A DNA stretch of 64,000 nt from CAZCTC01 sp964501335 (GCA_964501335.1 CAZCTC010000040.1:7153-71152); one strand, 5' to 3'. Positions 33,601-53,668 are shown, counted from the first letter of the stretch. Notes: generated by a model from the letters alone, not told the origin. A program made the numbers and translations.

Positions 33601-36600
33601 TCTGGAGTCGATGCAGCGGGAGACGATCCCGCTGGGCCGGGGGATGAAGGATGTCCAGCTGTTGGTGCTCAATGCACGGGGCGAGCTGGCCGGCGTGGGA
33701 GAGATGGGTGAAATTTACGTCCGCAGTCCGCATCTGGCGCGGGGCTATCGGGGCCAGCCGGAACTGACGGCGGAGAAGTTCCTGGTCAATCCCTTCCGGC
33801 CGGTGGCGGGCGATCGGATCTATCGTACCGGCGATCTGGGGCGCTATCTGCCCGACGGGACGGTGGAGTTCCAGGGACGGACGGACTTCCAGGTGAAGAT
33901 CCGCGGCTTCCGGATCGAGCTGGGTGAGATCGAAGGGGCGTTGAAGATGCATCCGGCGGTGAAGGATGTGGTGGTGGTGACGCGGGAGATCCGGGGCGAG
34001 AAGCGGCTGGTGGCGTACGTCGTTCCTGAAGGGAGAGTAGACAGTAGACAGCAGACAGTAGACAGCTTGCGCGATTACCTGCGGGAACGGCTGCCGGATT
34101 ATATGATCCCGTCGGCCTTTGTGATGCTGGCGGAGCTGCCGTTGACGCCGAACCGCAAGATCGACCGGGCGGCGCTGCCCGATCCGGAGGTGGAGGCGGA
34201 GGCCGAATCGTCCTATGCGGCGCCGCGGACGCCGGTGGAGACGACGCTGGCGGAGATCTGGGCGCAGGTGCTGGGGGTAGAACGGGTCGGGATCAACGAC
34301 AATTTCTTCAATCTGGGCGGCCATTCGCTGCTGGCGACGCAGCTGGTTGCGCGGACGCGCCAGATTTTCGGCAGCAGTTATTCGCTGCATATGTTGTTTG
34401 AGAGTCCGACCGTAGCGGGGGCTGCGGCGGCGATCGGCAGCCGTTTCGGGACGGTTCAACCGGGGCGGATGACGGCGAGCCGCGGGACGGGTGGTCGGAA
34501 GCCGCTTTCATTTGCTCAGCAGCGCTTATGGTTCCTGGAGCAATTGACGCCGGGCGAAGCGACCTACAACCTGGCTTTGACGCTGCGGTTGACCGGTCCG
34601 TTGGATCGGCAGGCTGCCGAGCGGAGCATTCAGGAGATCGTGCGCCGTCACGATGTCTTACGGACGACCTTTGCGGTGGATGCCGGGGGGCCGGTGCAGG
34701 TGGTGGCGGCGATGCAGCCGTTGGCGATTCCCTTTGTCGATCTGGCCGGGTTTGCCGATCCGGAGGCCGAACTTCAGATCCGGCTGGCGACCGAGTCGCG
34801 CCGGCCTTTCGATCTGAGCACGGGGCCGCTTTTCCGGTTGCAGCTCTTCCGGTTGGGCGAGTCCTTGCATTTGCTTTTCTTCGGCTGGCATCATGTGATT
34901 GCGGATGGGTGGTCGGCCGGAGTCTTTACCCGGGAGTTTATCTCGCTCTATGACGACTTCCGAAAGGGTCAGTCGGCTTCGCTGCCGGAACTGCGGATGC
35001 AGTATGCCGACTATGCCGTCGATCAGCAGGTGTGGTTGAAGGGGGCTGAATTCGAGGCGCAGCTGGCCTATTGGAAGGGGCAGTTGCAGGGGCTGGGAGA
35101 TCCGCTGGTCCTGCCGACGGATCGGGCCCGGCCGCCGGTGCAGACTTCGGCGGGAGCCTGGCGCCGGCAGCGTCTTTCGCCGACATTGACGACGGCGTTG
35201 CGGAAGCTCTGTCAGGAAGAGGGCTGGACGCTGTTCCAGGTGTTGTTGGCGGCGTTCGATATCATGCTCTATCGTTACACGGGACAGACGGATCTGGTGG
35301 TCGGGGTGCCGTTTGCCAATCGGGCGCAGGCCGAACTGGAAGCCATGATCGGCTTCTTTGTCAATACGCTGGCGCTGCGAGTGGATCTGGGCGGTCGGCC
35401 GACTTTCCGGGAGCTGCTGGAGCGGGTGCGGACCGCGGTGATGGGGGCCTATGCCCATCCCGAGCTGCCTTTTGAGAAGCTGGTCGAGGAGCTGCAACCG
35501 GAACGGAATCTGAGCTATTCGCCGATCTTCCAGGTGATGATGATTATGCAGAATGCCGCGGGGACGACGTTGACGCTGCCGGATTTGACGGTCTATGCAG
35601 AAGCCCTGCATGCCGATGTGGCGAAGTTCGACTTGAGCCTGCTGGCGCTGGAATGGGGCGAAGAAGAGCTGGAAGTAGGACTGGAATATAACACCGATCT
35701 GTTCGACAGCGGGACGATCGATCGCATGCTGGGGGCTTATACGATGTTACTGGAAGGAATCGTGCGCGGAGTCGGACAGGCGATTTCCGATCTGTCTCTG
35801 TTGCCGGAGTCTGAAGTGCGGCGGCAACTGGTGGAATGGAATGCGACGGAGACGGCCGTTTCGCCGCTTTCTCTGGCTGAGCTTTTCGAGCGGCAGGCTG
35901 TGCGGAATGCTTCCGCGCCGGCGCTGCTCTTCGGCGAGACGGTGGTCACTTATGGGGAGCTGGATCGGCGGGCGAACCGGCTGGCGCATGCGCTGCGGCG
36001 GCTGGGGGTCGGTCCGGATGTGCCGGTGGCGCTGTGTGTGGAGCGTTCGGCCGAGATGGTGGTGGGGCTGCTGGGGATTCTCAAGGCGGGCGGGGCTTAT
36101 CTGCCGATCGATCCGGCCTATCCGGCGGATCGGATTGCCTTTGTGCTGGAGGATTCGCGGACGCCGGTGTTGTTGACCCAACGGGCGTTGCTGTCCGGTT
36201 TGCCGGCTCATGGGGCGCAGGTGCTTTGTCTGGATGAGGCTGCTGATCTGTTATCTCAGGAGCCGGAGACGGCGCCGGAGGTGCGGGTGAGCGGAGAGAA
36301 TCTGGCCTACATTCTCTATACTTCCGGTTCAACGGGACGGCCCAAGGGGGTGCAGATTCCGCAGCGGGCGATTGTGAACTTCCTGGAGTCGATGGCGCGC
36401 CGGCCGGGGATGGGAGCGCAGGATACGCTGCTGGCAGTGACGACGTTGTCGTTCGACATCGCCGGGCTGGAACTCTGGCTGCCCTTGAGTGTGGGGGCGC
36501 GGATCGTGCTGGCGAGTCGGGAGACGGCGGGCGACGGTTTGCAGCTGCGGGCGTTGCTGGAGAAGGTCCAGCCGACGATGATGCAGGCGACGCCGGTGAC

Positions 36601-37797
36601 CTGGCAGATGTTGCTGGCGGCCGGCTGGCAGGGGCAGCCCGATCTGAAGATCCTCTGCGGCGGCGAGGCGCTGCCGGGAGAACTGGCCCGCACGTTGTTG
36701 TCGCGGGGAGCCGGCCTGTGGAATCTCTACGGGCCGACGGAGACGACGGTCTGGTCGATGGTCGATGAGGTGAAGGCGGGTGAGCCGGTGACGATCGGGC
36801 ATCCCATCGCCAATACCGAAATTTATATTCTGGATGAGCATTTGAATCCCCTGCCGATCGGCGCGTTGGGTGAACTTTACATCGGCGGGATGGGGCTGGC
36901 GCGGGGTTATTTCCGGCGGCCGGGGCTGACGGCGGAGAAGTTTGTCCCGCATCCCTTTGCGGCGCAGCCGGGCGCGCGGCTCTATCGCACCGGCGATCTG
37001 GCGCGCTATCGCTCCGACGGGAAGCTGGAGTTCCTGGGCCGGATCGACCATCAGGTGAAGATCCACGGCTTCCGGATCGAGCTGGGTGAGATCGAAGAGG
37101 CGTTGCTGGCGCATCCGACGGTCAAAGAGGCGGTGGTGGTGGCCCGGGAGACGCAGGGGGAGAAGCGGCTGGTGGCGTATATAGTAGAAGAAGTAGACAG
37201 TAGACAGCAGACAGTAGACAGGGAAGATGGGAAGAGCGGAAGAGTGGAAGATGCGGAGGAGGATTCCGACTTCCGACTTCCAACTTCCAACATCCAATCT
37301 TCAACATCCGACATCCAACATCTAGCTTCCAGCTCTGAGGATGTGGGTTCGGTCCTGAGTGAGTATTTGAGGGGGCGGGTGCCGGTGTATATGGTGCCGG
37401 CGGCGTTTGTGCTGTTGGAGGCGCTGCCGTTGACGCCGAACCGAAAGATCGATCGGAAGGCGCTGCCGGAACCCGACTGGCAGGTGAGCGCGGAGGAGGC
37501 TTATGAGGCGCCGCGCAATCCGGTCGAGGAAACGCTGGCCGGGATGTGGAGCCGGCTGTTGGGCGTCGAGCGGGTGGGAATCCACGACAGCTTCTTCCGT
37601 CTGGGCGGCCATTCGTTGCTGGCGACCCATCTGGTGGCTCAGATTCGGGATGTGTTTGCGTTGGAAATTCCGTTACGTTATCTTTTTGAGACCCCAACCA
37701 TTGCCGGATTGGCGCAGAGTATTGCTACCTTGCGACAGGTGGTGCAGGAATGGCAGTCGGCGCCCTCGTCAACTGAAGGATGGGATGAAGGAGAACT

Positions 37798-37801
<4 letters not shown>
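15632..37801 (+). CDS. Seven-module nonribosomal peptide synthetase
   Basis: 7389 residues. The ATG at 15632 follows AAAGGAG; a TTG 36 bases earlier lacks a ribosome site. Order: partial C without HHxxxDG (1-220), A1-T1 (T Ser about 793), then six C-A-T modules with C motifs near 986 (NHIVFDG), 2085, 3133, 4242, 5340 and 6420, A-domain SGSTG near 1466, 2551, 3614, 4723, 5828 and 6895, and T serines near 1892, 2937, 4046, 5144, 6228 and 7324. Hand-read ten-residue codes: A1 DLYNNALTYK (Ala/Gly-like, unsure); A2 DAFFFGVTYK, A3 DALFLGNVVK (Leu-like), A4 DAFFLGITYK and A5 DAYFLGITYK, all hydrophobic; A6 DPRHFVFRAK (Lys2/aminoadipate-like); A7 DILQLGLVWK (glycine). There is no E or TE domain. Its stop overlaps the next start (ATGA), so the two genes are translationally coupled. 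Confidence 0.95.
20921..21031 (+). repeat. In-frame repeat insertion in A2
   Basis: Degenerate GGAAGATG-type octamers followed by CCAACTT heptamers lie between the LVAYVV strand and the LRSYL…YMVP motif of the A2 C-terminal subdomain. Translated, it is a Gly/Ser/Lys-rich linker unlike the flanking protein. Confidence 0.8.
27361..27511 (+). repeat. In-frame repeat insertion in A4
   Basis: CGCAGAGA-type units, GGAAGA octamers and CCAACTT/CAACTTCCAGTCC units fall at the same hinge-loop position as the A2 insertion. The second half is nearly identical to that of A2. Confidence 0.8.
30689..30819 (+). repeat. In-frame repeat insertion in A5
   Basis: GTAGACA heptamers, then GGAAG-type octamers, then CACGCATTA/CACGCATC units fall at the same hinge-loop position. 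The translation begins VVDSRQQPVDS. Confidence 0.8.
34037..34066 (+). repeat. Heptamer repeat insertion in A6
   Basis: Four GTAGACA-type heptamers encode VDSRQQTVDS immediately before the LRDYL…YMIP motif. The third unit reads GCAGACA, which avoids a TAG codon in this frame. Confidence 0.85.
37181..37337 (+). repeat. In-frame repeat insertion in A7
   Basis: GTAGACA heptamers, GGAAGA octamers, then CCAACTT and CATCCAAC-type units fall at the same hinge-loop position. The longest of the coding insertions, about 157 bases. Confidence 0.8.
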
Positions 37802-47856
<10,055 letters not shown>

Positions 47857-47955
47857 GTATTTAATCTAAGTTGCGACCTTTAACTGGCGGGCTTTTTGTT
47901 TAAGCTTATTTGCATGCAAGGGATTAGTAGACGGTAGACAGCGGATCTCCAGTCT
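47857..47955 (+). repeat. Post-NRPS 3' element, copy 1
   Basis: The roughly 100 bases after the stop of the second NRPS gene match the bases after the stop of the third (53486-53590): TATTTAA, AAGTTG, ACCTTTAAC, GCATGCAA and GGATTAGTAGAC blocks in the same order, ending in GTAGACA heptamers. No coding potential is visible. Confidence 0.8.
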
Positions 47956-48030
47956 ATTTGAGTCTGTAAGGTAAAGATTTTTGTTGTTTACGTTTGTGTT
48001 TTTCGGGTTGATTGTGCAGGGCATTTGTTA

Positions 48031-48135
48031 GCGTTCCGCAAGGGGTGTCTTTTGGGTGAGATGCGACGCGCGGGATGGGGGGAGAGAGTTTATTTTTTTA
48101 TATTTTCGCACGCATGGGAATGCGTGCGAAAATAT
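48031..48135 (+). repeat. Composite intergenic repeat unit
   Basis: GCGTTCCGC, then GACGCGCGGGA (48065-48075), GAGAGAGTTT, and a perfect palindrome 48100-48135 with arms ATATTTTCGCACGCAT and loop GGGA. Confidence 0.88.
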
Positions 48136-48167
48136 GGCGGTTTTTCCCTGTGTGGGGGTGTTTTGTA

Positions 48168-48268
48168 GCGTCCCGCAAGGGGTGTTTTTTGGGTGAGATG
48201 CGACGCGCGGGATGGGGGGAATTTCTTTTTTTATAATTTCGCACGCATAAGAATGCGTGCGAAATTAT
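48168..48268 (+). repeat. Composite intergenic repeat unit
   Basis: GCGTCCCGC, GACGCGCGGGA and a palindrome at 48233-48268 with arms ATAATTTCGCACGCAT and loop AAGA. One stem base differs from the 48100 copy and its partner base has changed to match. Confidence 0.88.
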
Positions 48269-48703
48269 GGCGGTTTTTTTCTGTGTTAACGGGGCCGGGG
48301 TTTTGAGCAGGGAGGGTTTTTGTGTTTTTGCATGATGAGAATGCGTGCGAAAATATGGCGGTTTTTTTTCTGTGTTAACGGGGCCGGGGTTTTGAGCAGG
48401 GAGGGTTTTTGTGTTTTNNNNNNNNNNNNNNNNNNNNNNNNNNNNNNNNNNNNNNNNNNNNNNNNNNNNNNNNNNNNNNNNNNNNNNNNNNNNNNNNNNN
48501 NNNNNNNNNNNNNNNNNTGCATGATGAGAATGCGTGCGAAAATATGGCGGTTTTTTCGGTGTTAATGGGGCGGGGTTTTGTAGGTAGGGAGAGTTTTTGT
48601 GTTTTTGCATGATGAGAATGCGTGCGAAAAGATGGCGGTTTTTCCCTGTGTGGGGGTGTTTTGTAGCGTCCCGCAAGGGGTGTTTTTTGGGTGAGATGCG
48701 ACG
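48251..48703 (+). repeat. 88-base tandem repeat array interrupted by assembly gap
   Basis: Blocks beginning GAATGCGTGCGAAA start at 48251, 48339, 48528 and 48616; neighbouring starts on each side of the gap are exactly 88 bases apart. Each block is the right arm of a palindrome followed by GGCGGTTTTTT…GGGGC(C)GGGG…GAGGGTTTTTGTGTTTTTGCATGATGA. The true copy number is unknown because the array crosses the N run. Confidence 0.85.
48418..48517. other. Assembly gap (100 N)
   Basis: Exactly 100 N, a conventional placeholder, flanked on both sides by the same 88-base tandem repeat. The real length is unknown. Confidence 0.99.
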
Positions 48704-48769
48704 CGCGGGATGGGGGGAGAGTTTCCTTATTTTATCTTTTCGCGGGCTTCAGAAAGCCCGCGAAAAGAT
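48666..48769 (+). repeat. Composite intergenic repeat unit
   Basis: GCGTCCCGC, GACGCGCGGGA (48700-48710) and a palindrome at 48734-48769 with arms ATCTTTTCGCGGGCTT and loop CAGA. It lies 118 bases upstream of the third NRPS gene. Confidence 0.88.
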
Positions 48770-48886
48770 GGGATTTTTTCTCCAGAATGCGTGCGAAAAT
48801 ATGGGATTTTTCCGGATGTGGGGTTGTGGGGCGGGGGTGCCTGTCCCTGGTTGAGTAGCGATACTTCGATGAGAAAGAGGGGAGTT

Positions 48887-51800
48887 ATGAGCGAGAGCGA
48901 CATTATGGACCGCATTGAAAGCCTGTCTCCTGAGAAGCGGGCGCAGCTGTTTGAGAAGTTAAAGCAGCGGCGGCAACAGCAGCAGGGTGAGATGAAGGCG
49001 GCGATCGAACGCCAGAGCCGGGCGTCGAGTGTGTTGCCGGTTTCTTTTTCGCAGCAGCGGCTGTGGTTTCTGGAACAGTATGAGCCGGATACGCCGCAGT
49101 ATAACCTGCCCCAGGTGTTGCGGTTGCAGGGTGCGCTGGATCTGGGAATGCTACAACGGGCGCTGGATGCGATGGTGGCCCGGCAGGAGTCGCTGCGGAC
49201 GACTTTTTCGTCGATCGGCGGCGATCCGGTGCAGGTGATTGCCGAGCCGGGGCCGGTGGATATCCGGTTGGTGGATTTGAGCGGTCTGCCGGCGCGCGAT
49301 GCGGAGGCGGCCCGGCTGATCGAGGAAGAGGCGCTGCGGCCGTTCAATCTGGGGGTGGGGCCGTTGATGCGGGTGATTTTGTTTAAGATGCAGCCGGACG
49401 AGCATCTGTTGATGTTGAACCTGCATCATATCATCACCGACGGCTGGTCGCAGGGGGTGTTGATGGGGGAGCTGGCGGCCTATTACAAGGCGTTCGTCAG
49501 GAACGAGTCTCCGGCGCTGCCCGAGCTGCCGATCCAGTATGCCGATTTTGCGCTGTGGCAGAAGCAGTGGTTGCAGGGTGAGGTGCTGGATAAGCAGTTG
49601 AACTATTGGAAGAAGCAGCTGGCGAATACGCCGCCGCTGGATCTGCCGACGGACCGCCCGCGGCCGGCGATGCGCACTTACAACGGGACGATTGCTACCT
49701 GGCATTTCCCGAAGGAATTGACCGATGCGCTCAAGGCCTACAGTCAGGGTCAGGAGGCGACGCTCTTTATGACCGTGCTGGCCGGGTTCCAGGCGCTGCT
49801 TTACCATTATACGGGCCAGGAAGATGTGCCGGTGGGGACGTTGATCGCCAACCGGCGCTGGGCGGAGATCGAAGGGCTGATCGGCTTCTTTGCCAATACG
49901 CTGGTGATGCGAACCGATCTCTCCGGCGATCCGACCTTCAAGGAACTGACGCACCGGGCGCGGAAGGTGGCGCTGGAGGCCTATGCCCATCAGGATCTGC
50001 CGTTCGAGAAGCTGGTGGACGAGCTGAACCTGAAGCGCGATCTGAGCCGGACGCCGCTGTTCCAGGTGATGTGTATTTTGCATAACTTCCCGTCGTCGGG
50101 GCTGGATCTGCCCGGGCTGACGCTCAGCTCGACGGATGCGGACAGCAAGACCTCGAAGTTCGATCTGACGCTCTATTTGATCGATACGCCTGCGGGGCTG
50201 GCGGCCCATATGGAATACAATACCGATCTGTTCGACGCCAGTACAATGCAGCGGCTGTTGGGGCATTTGCAGACGCTGCTGGAAGGGGTGATGGCCAATC
50301 CGGAGCTGCGTCTTTCTCAGTTCCCGATCCTTTCGGATGAGGAGAAGGTGCTGTTGCTTTCTACGTGGAATGATACGGTGCGGGAGTATGCGCCGCGGGG
50401 GATCCATCAGCTGGTGACGGAGCAGGCGGCGCGGACGCCGGAGGCGACGGCCGTCACGTTCGGCGGCGAGTCGTTGACTTATGCCGGGTTGGAGGCGCGC
50501 ACCAATCAACTGGCCCATTATTTGCAGGGGCTGGGCGTCAAGCCGGGGCATCTGGTGGGCGTCTGTATGGATCGCTGCATGGAGATGGTGGTGAGCGTGC
50601 TGGCGATTTTGAAGGCGGGGGGGGCGTATGTGCCGCTGGACCCGCACTATCCGCAGGATCGGCTGGCCTATATTGTGGAAGACAGCCGGGCGGCCGTGTT
50701 GTTGACGATGGCGGGCCAGCAGGAGGCGGCGGAGAAGCTGCGGGCCGGGGCCGGCCGGGATGTGACGCTGGTGGTGCTGGATCAGGTGCGGGGCGAGATC
50801 GATCTCCAACCGGCGACGGAGCCGGCGGTGACAACGCTGCCGGAATCGCTGGCCTATGTGCTGCATACGTCGGGTTCGACGGGCAAGCCGAAGGGGGTGT
50901 TGATCCCACATCGGGGTCTGGTCAATTTCCTGCTTTCGATGCAGGAGCGGTTGAAGGTGACGGCGGCGGATACGTTGGTTGCGGTGACGACCCTTTCGTT
51001 CGACATCGCGGGGCTGGAACTCTATCTGCCGTTGACGGTGGGGGCGCATTTGATCGTGGCGAGCCGGGATGTGGCGGGCGACGGCGAGCAGCTGCGCGAT
51101 CTGCTGGTCAAGTCGGAGGCGACGGCGATGCAGGCGACGCCGGCGACGTGGCGGTTGTTGTTGGGCGCGGGCTGGCCGGGGAGTCCGGAGTTCAAGATCC
51201 TCTGCGGCGGCGAGGCGCTGCCGCGCGAGCTGGCCAACGAGCTGCTGGCGAAGGGCGCGGTGCTGTGGAATCTCTACGGGCCGACGGAGACGACGGTCTG
51301 GTCCACGGCGCGGGCGATCGAGGCGGGGAACGGACCGATCTTTATCGGGGATCCGATCGCCAACACTCAGATCTATCTGCTGAACAAACATTTAAAGCCG
51401 GTGGCGGTGAGCGTGCCGGGCGAGCTGTACATTGCCGGGGCGGGGCTGGCCTGGGGCTATCTCAACCGGGCGGGGATGACGGCGGAACGGTTCCTGCCGG
51501 ACCCCTTCAGTGCGAAGCCGGGGGCGCGTATGTATCGGACCGGCGATCTGGTGCGTTATCTGCCCGATGGGCGGATCGAGTTCCTGGGCCGGATCGACAA
51601 TCAGGTGAAGGTGCGCGGTTATCGGATCGAGCTGGGCGAGATCGAGAGCGTGCTGAATCAGCATCCGGGGATCGCGCAGGCGGTGGTGATTGTGCGGGAG
51701 GATACGCCGGGCGATAAGCGGCTGGTGGCCTATCTGGTGGCGGCCGGGGCGGAGGCGCCGGGGACGAGCGAGCTGCGGCAGTTTGTGAAGCAGTCGCTGC

Positions 51801-53485
51801 CGGATTATATGACGCCGGCGTTGTTTATCCCGCTGCCGGCGATGCCGTTGACGCCGAACGGGAAGGTGGACCGGCGGGCGCTGCCGGCACCCGAGTCGAG
51901 CCGGCCGGATCTGAAGGCGAACTATGTGGCGCCGCGGACGCCGCAGGAGGAGACGCTGGCGAAGATTTGGAGCGAACTGCTGGGCGTGGAACGGGTCGGC
52001 ATCAACGACAACTTCTTCGAGCTGGGCGGGGATTCGCTGAAGGTGATCCGGGTGGTCGGGCGCGCGGCGCAGGCCGGGATGACGTTGACTACCAAGCAGA
52101 TCTTCCAGTTCCAGACGGTGGCGGAGCTGGCGCAGGCGGTGGGGTCGATTCAGATCCAGGCGGAGCAGGGGCCGGTGACCGGCGATATGCTGCTGACCTT
52201 CTCGATGTTCCAGTTCTTCGAACTGGGTCATCCCAACCCCGATTGCTACTGCATGGCGTTCCATATGCAGGCGAAAGAGGTGTTGGACCCGGCGTTGGTG
52301 GAGAAGGCGATGACGGCGATCTATCGGCATCACGATTCGCTGCGGGTGCGGTTGATCGAGACGGCGGACGGGTATCGGATTTTGCATGACGAGATCCCGG
52401 AGAAGGCGCCGTTCGAAGTGGTCGATTTCTCGGCGCTGCCGGAGGAAGAGATCGAAGAGGCGATCAAGGCCTATCGGACGAAGCTGGATCTGGAGATCCG
52501 CATGCAGGAAGGGAATCTCTTCCGGACCGTGTTCTTCAATCTGGGCGATCGGCCGTCGCATATCATGATGATCGGGCACTATCTGACGGCCGATGTGTTG
52601 TCGTGGCAGATGGTGATCACCGATCTGGATCTCTACTATCAGAAACTGGCGCGGGGGGAAGAGATCAATCTGCCGCGGAAGACCACATCGGTCAAGCAGT
52701 GGGTCAATCGGATCACGAAGTACATTCAGGAATCCAATTTCCAGCAGGAGTTCCCGTACTGGTTCTCGGATGCGCGGCGGCAGGCCACGCGCATTCCGCG
52801 CGATCATCCCGAAGGGGCGAATCTGGTTTCCACCTCCAGGTTCGTCAATTTCAGGCTGGAGCCCGAGGTGACGGCGGCGTTGACGGCGGTGGGCAAGCGG
52901 TACAACACGCAGATCGATACCGTGATTTTGACGGCGATTGCGTGGGCCTTTACCCGCTGGTCGGGGGATCGGTCGCTGTTGCTGGATCTCTTTGTGACGG
53001 GGCGCGAGTCGCCGTTCGAGGATATGGATCTTTCGCGGACGGTGGGGTGGCTGACCTTCTGTTATCCGTTGCTGCTGACGCTGGGGCAGACGGCCGATAT
53101 TCCGGCGGCCTTGCTGGCGGTGATCGAGCAGGTCAAGCAGGTGCCCAACAAGGGAGTGGGGTATCCTTCACTGCGGTATATCCGGACCGATTTGCCGGAG
53201 TCGAAGGCTTTGTTACAATTGCCCCAGACCGAGGTCTTCTTCAATTTCTTCGGGGTGGATGAGGAGAACGGGGCCAGCTCGATCTATGAGAATGCCTGGG
53301 GGGTGACTGCGCATTATGAGGATCGCGACGGCGATCGGCCGCGGGTGATTGCGATGTCGGGCGAGGTGAGCGCCGGGATTCTGCGGTTGGGGATGGAATA
53401 CAGCTCGAATGTGCACGATCGGGAGACGATCGAGGCGTTGATGGGGAAGATCGAGGAGACGCTGCGATTCCTGGCGAAGATGTAG
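48887..53485 (+). CDS. Terminal NRPS: C-A(Gly)-T with C-terminal epimerase-like domain
   Basis: 1532 residues. The ATG at 48887 follows AAAGAGGGGAG; longer frames run into repeat DNA. The N-terminus (SESDIMDRIESLSPEKRAQL) resembles an acceptor docking helix. C11 has HHIITDG near residue 180. A11 has HTSGSTG near 660 (His for the usual Tyr) and the code DILQLGLVWK, the glycine type. T11 carries GGDSLKV near 1046, the carrier form usually seen before epimerases. Residues about 1100-1530 resemble an epimerization domain: DLSRTVGWLT, GVGYPSLRY and EVFFNFFG are present, but the HHxxxDG motif reads GHYLTAD. There is no thioesterase or reductase, so chain release is unexplained. An epimerase after glycine would have no chemical effect, so this domain may serve another role. 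Confidence 0.93.
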   Translation: MSESDIMDRIESLSPEKRAQLFEKLKQRRQQQQGEMKAAIERQSRASSVLPVSFSQQRLWFLEQYEPDTPQYNLPQVLRLQGALDLGMLQRALDAMVARQESLRTTFSSIGGDPVQVIAEPGPVDIRLVDLSGLPARDAEAARLIEEEALRPFNLGVGPLMRVILFKMQPDEHLLMLNLHHIITDGWSQGVLMGELAAYYKAFVRNESPALPELPIQYADFALWQKQWLQGEVLDKQLNYWKKQLANTPPLDLPTDRPRPAMRTYNGTIATWHFPKELTDALKAYSQGQEATLFMTVLAGFQALLYHYTGQEDVPVGTLIANRRWAEIEGLIGFFANTLVMRTDLSGDPTFKELTHRARKVALEAYAHQDLPFEKLVDELNLKRDLSRTPLFQVMCILHNFPSSGLDLPGLTLSSTDADSKTSKFDLTLYLIDTPAGLAAHMEYNTDLFDASTMQRLLGHLQTLLEGVMANPELRLSQFPILSDEEKVLLLSTWNDTVREYAPRGIHQLVTEQAARTPEATAVTFGGESLTYAGLEARTNQLAHYLQGLGVKPGHLVGVCMDRCMEMVVSVLAILKAGGAYVPLDPHYPQDRLAYIVEDSRAAVLLTMAGQQEAAEKLRAGAGRDVTLVVLDQVRGEIDLQPATEPAVTTLPESLAYVLHTSGSTGKPKGVLIPHRGLVNFLLSMQERLKVTAADTLVAVTTLSFDIAGLELYLPLTVGAHLIVASRDVAGDGEQLRDLLVKSEATAMQATPATWRLLLGAGWPGSPEFKILCGGEALPRELANELLAKGAVLWNLYGPTETTVWSTARAIEAGNGPIFIGDPIANTQIYLLNKHLKPVAVSVPGELYIAGAGLAWGYLNRAGMTAERFLPDPFSAKPGARMYRTGDLVRYLPDGRIEFLGRIDNQVKVRGYRIELGEIESVLNQHPGIAQAVVIVREDTPGDKRLVAYLVAAGAEAPGTSELRQFVKQSLPDYMTPALFIPLPAMPLTPNGKVDRRALPAPESSRPDLKANYVAPRTPQEETLAKIWSELLGVERVGINDNFFELGGDSLKVIRVVGRAAQAGMTLTTKQIFQFQTVAELAQAVGSIQIQAEQGPVTGDMLLTFSMFQFFELGHPNPDCYCMAFHMQAKEVLDPALVEKAMTAIYRHHDSLRVRLIETADGYRILHDEIPEKAPFEVVDFSALPEEEIEEAIKAYRTKLDLEIRMQEGNLFRTVFFNLGDRPSHIMMIGHYLTADVLSWQMVITDLDLYYQKLARGEEINLPRKTTSVKQWVNRITKYIQESNFQQEFPYWFSDARRQATRIPRDHPEGANLVSTSRFVNFRLEPEVTAALTAVGKRYNTQIDTVILTAIAWAFTRWSGDRSLLLDLFVTGRESPFEDMDLSRTVGWLTFCYPLLLTLGQTADIPAALLAVIEQVKQVPNKGVGYPSLRYIRTDLPESKALLQLPQTEVFFNFFGVDEENGASSIYENAWGVTAHYEDRDGDRPRVIAMSGEVSAGILRLGMEYSSNVHDRETIEALMGKIEETLRFLAKM

Positions 53486-53590
53486 TTTATTTAACGCAAG
53501 TTGTCACCTTTAACAGGCAGGTTTTCTATTCAGGCCATTTTGCATGCAAAGGATTAGTAGACAGTAGACGGTAGACAGCGGATTTCCAGG
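53486..53590 (+). repeat. Post-NRPS 3' element, copy 2
   Basis: A homologue of the element at 47857-47955, directly after the stop of the third NRPS gene, ending with three GTAGACA/GTAGACG heptamers. Confidence 0.8.
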
Positions 53591-53599
53591 GTCAGTTTA

Positions 53600-53668
53600 G
53601 GGCGCCCACACAGGGGCGCCCCTACATCAGAGGGCCATGTTGTAGGGGCGGCCCGATGTGGCCGCCCT
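53600..53668. repeat. REP-like inverted repeat pair
   Basis: Two head-to-head units, GGGCGCCC…GGGGCGCCCCTACA and TGTAGGGGCGGCCCGATGTG followed by GCCGCCC, each internally palindromic. This GTAGGGGCG-type element is widespread in bacterial intergenic DNA. Confidence 0.7.

Larger units (their letters stand above)
47956..48886. other. Repeat-rich gap between second and third NRPS genes
   Basis: About 930 bases without a gene, made almost entirely of composite repeat units, an 88-base tandem repeat and the assembly gap. Open frames crossing it include the N run and have no ribosome site or recognisable product. Confidence 0.85.

Noticed and set aside
48098..48676. Open frames crossing the repeat block and the N run
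   Set aside because: They include unknown bases and translate tandem repeats; no start signal or product is credible.
48251..48703. CRISPR array
   Set aside because: Units are contiguous 88-base tandem copies with no variable spacers and no cas genes nearby.
48710..48886. Upstream extension of the third NRPS gene
   Set aside because: It translates a palindrome unit; the docking-helix start and a good ribosome site are at 48887.
53062..53485. A thioesterase at the end of the third NRPS protein
   Set aside because: There is no GxSxG motif; the segment carries epimerase-domain motifs to its end.
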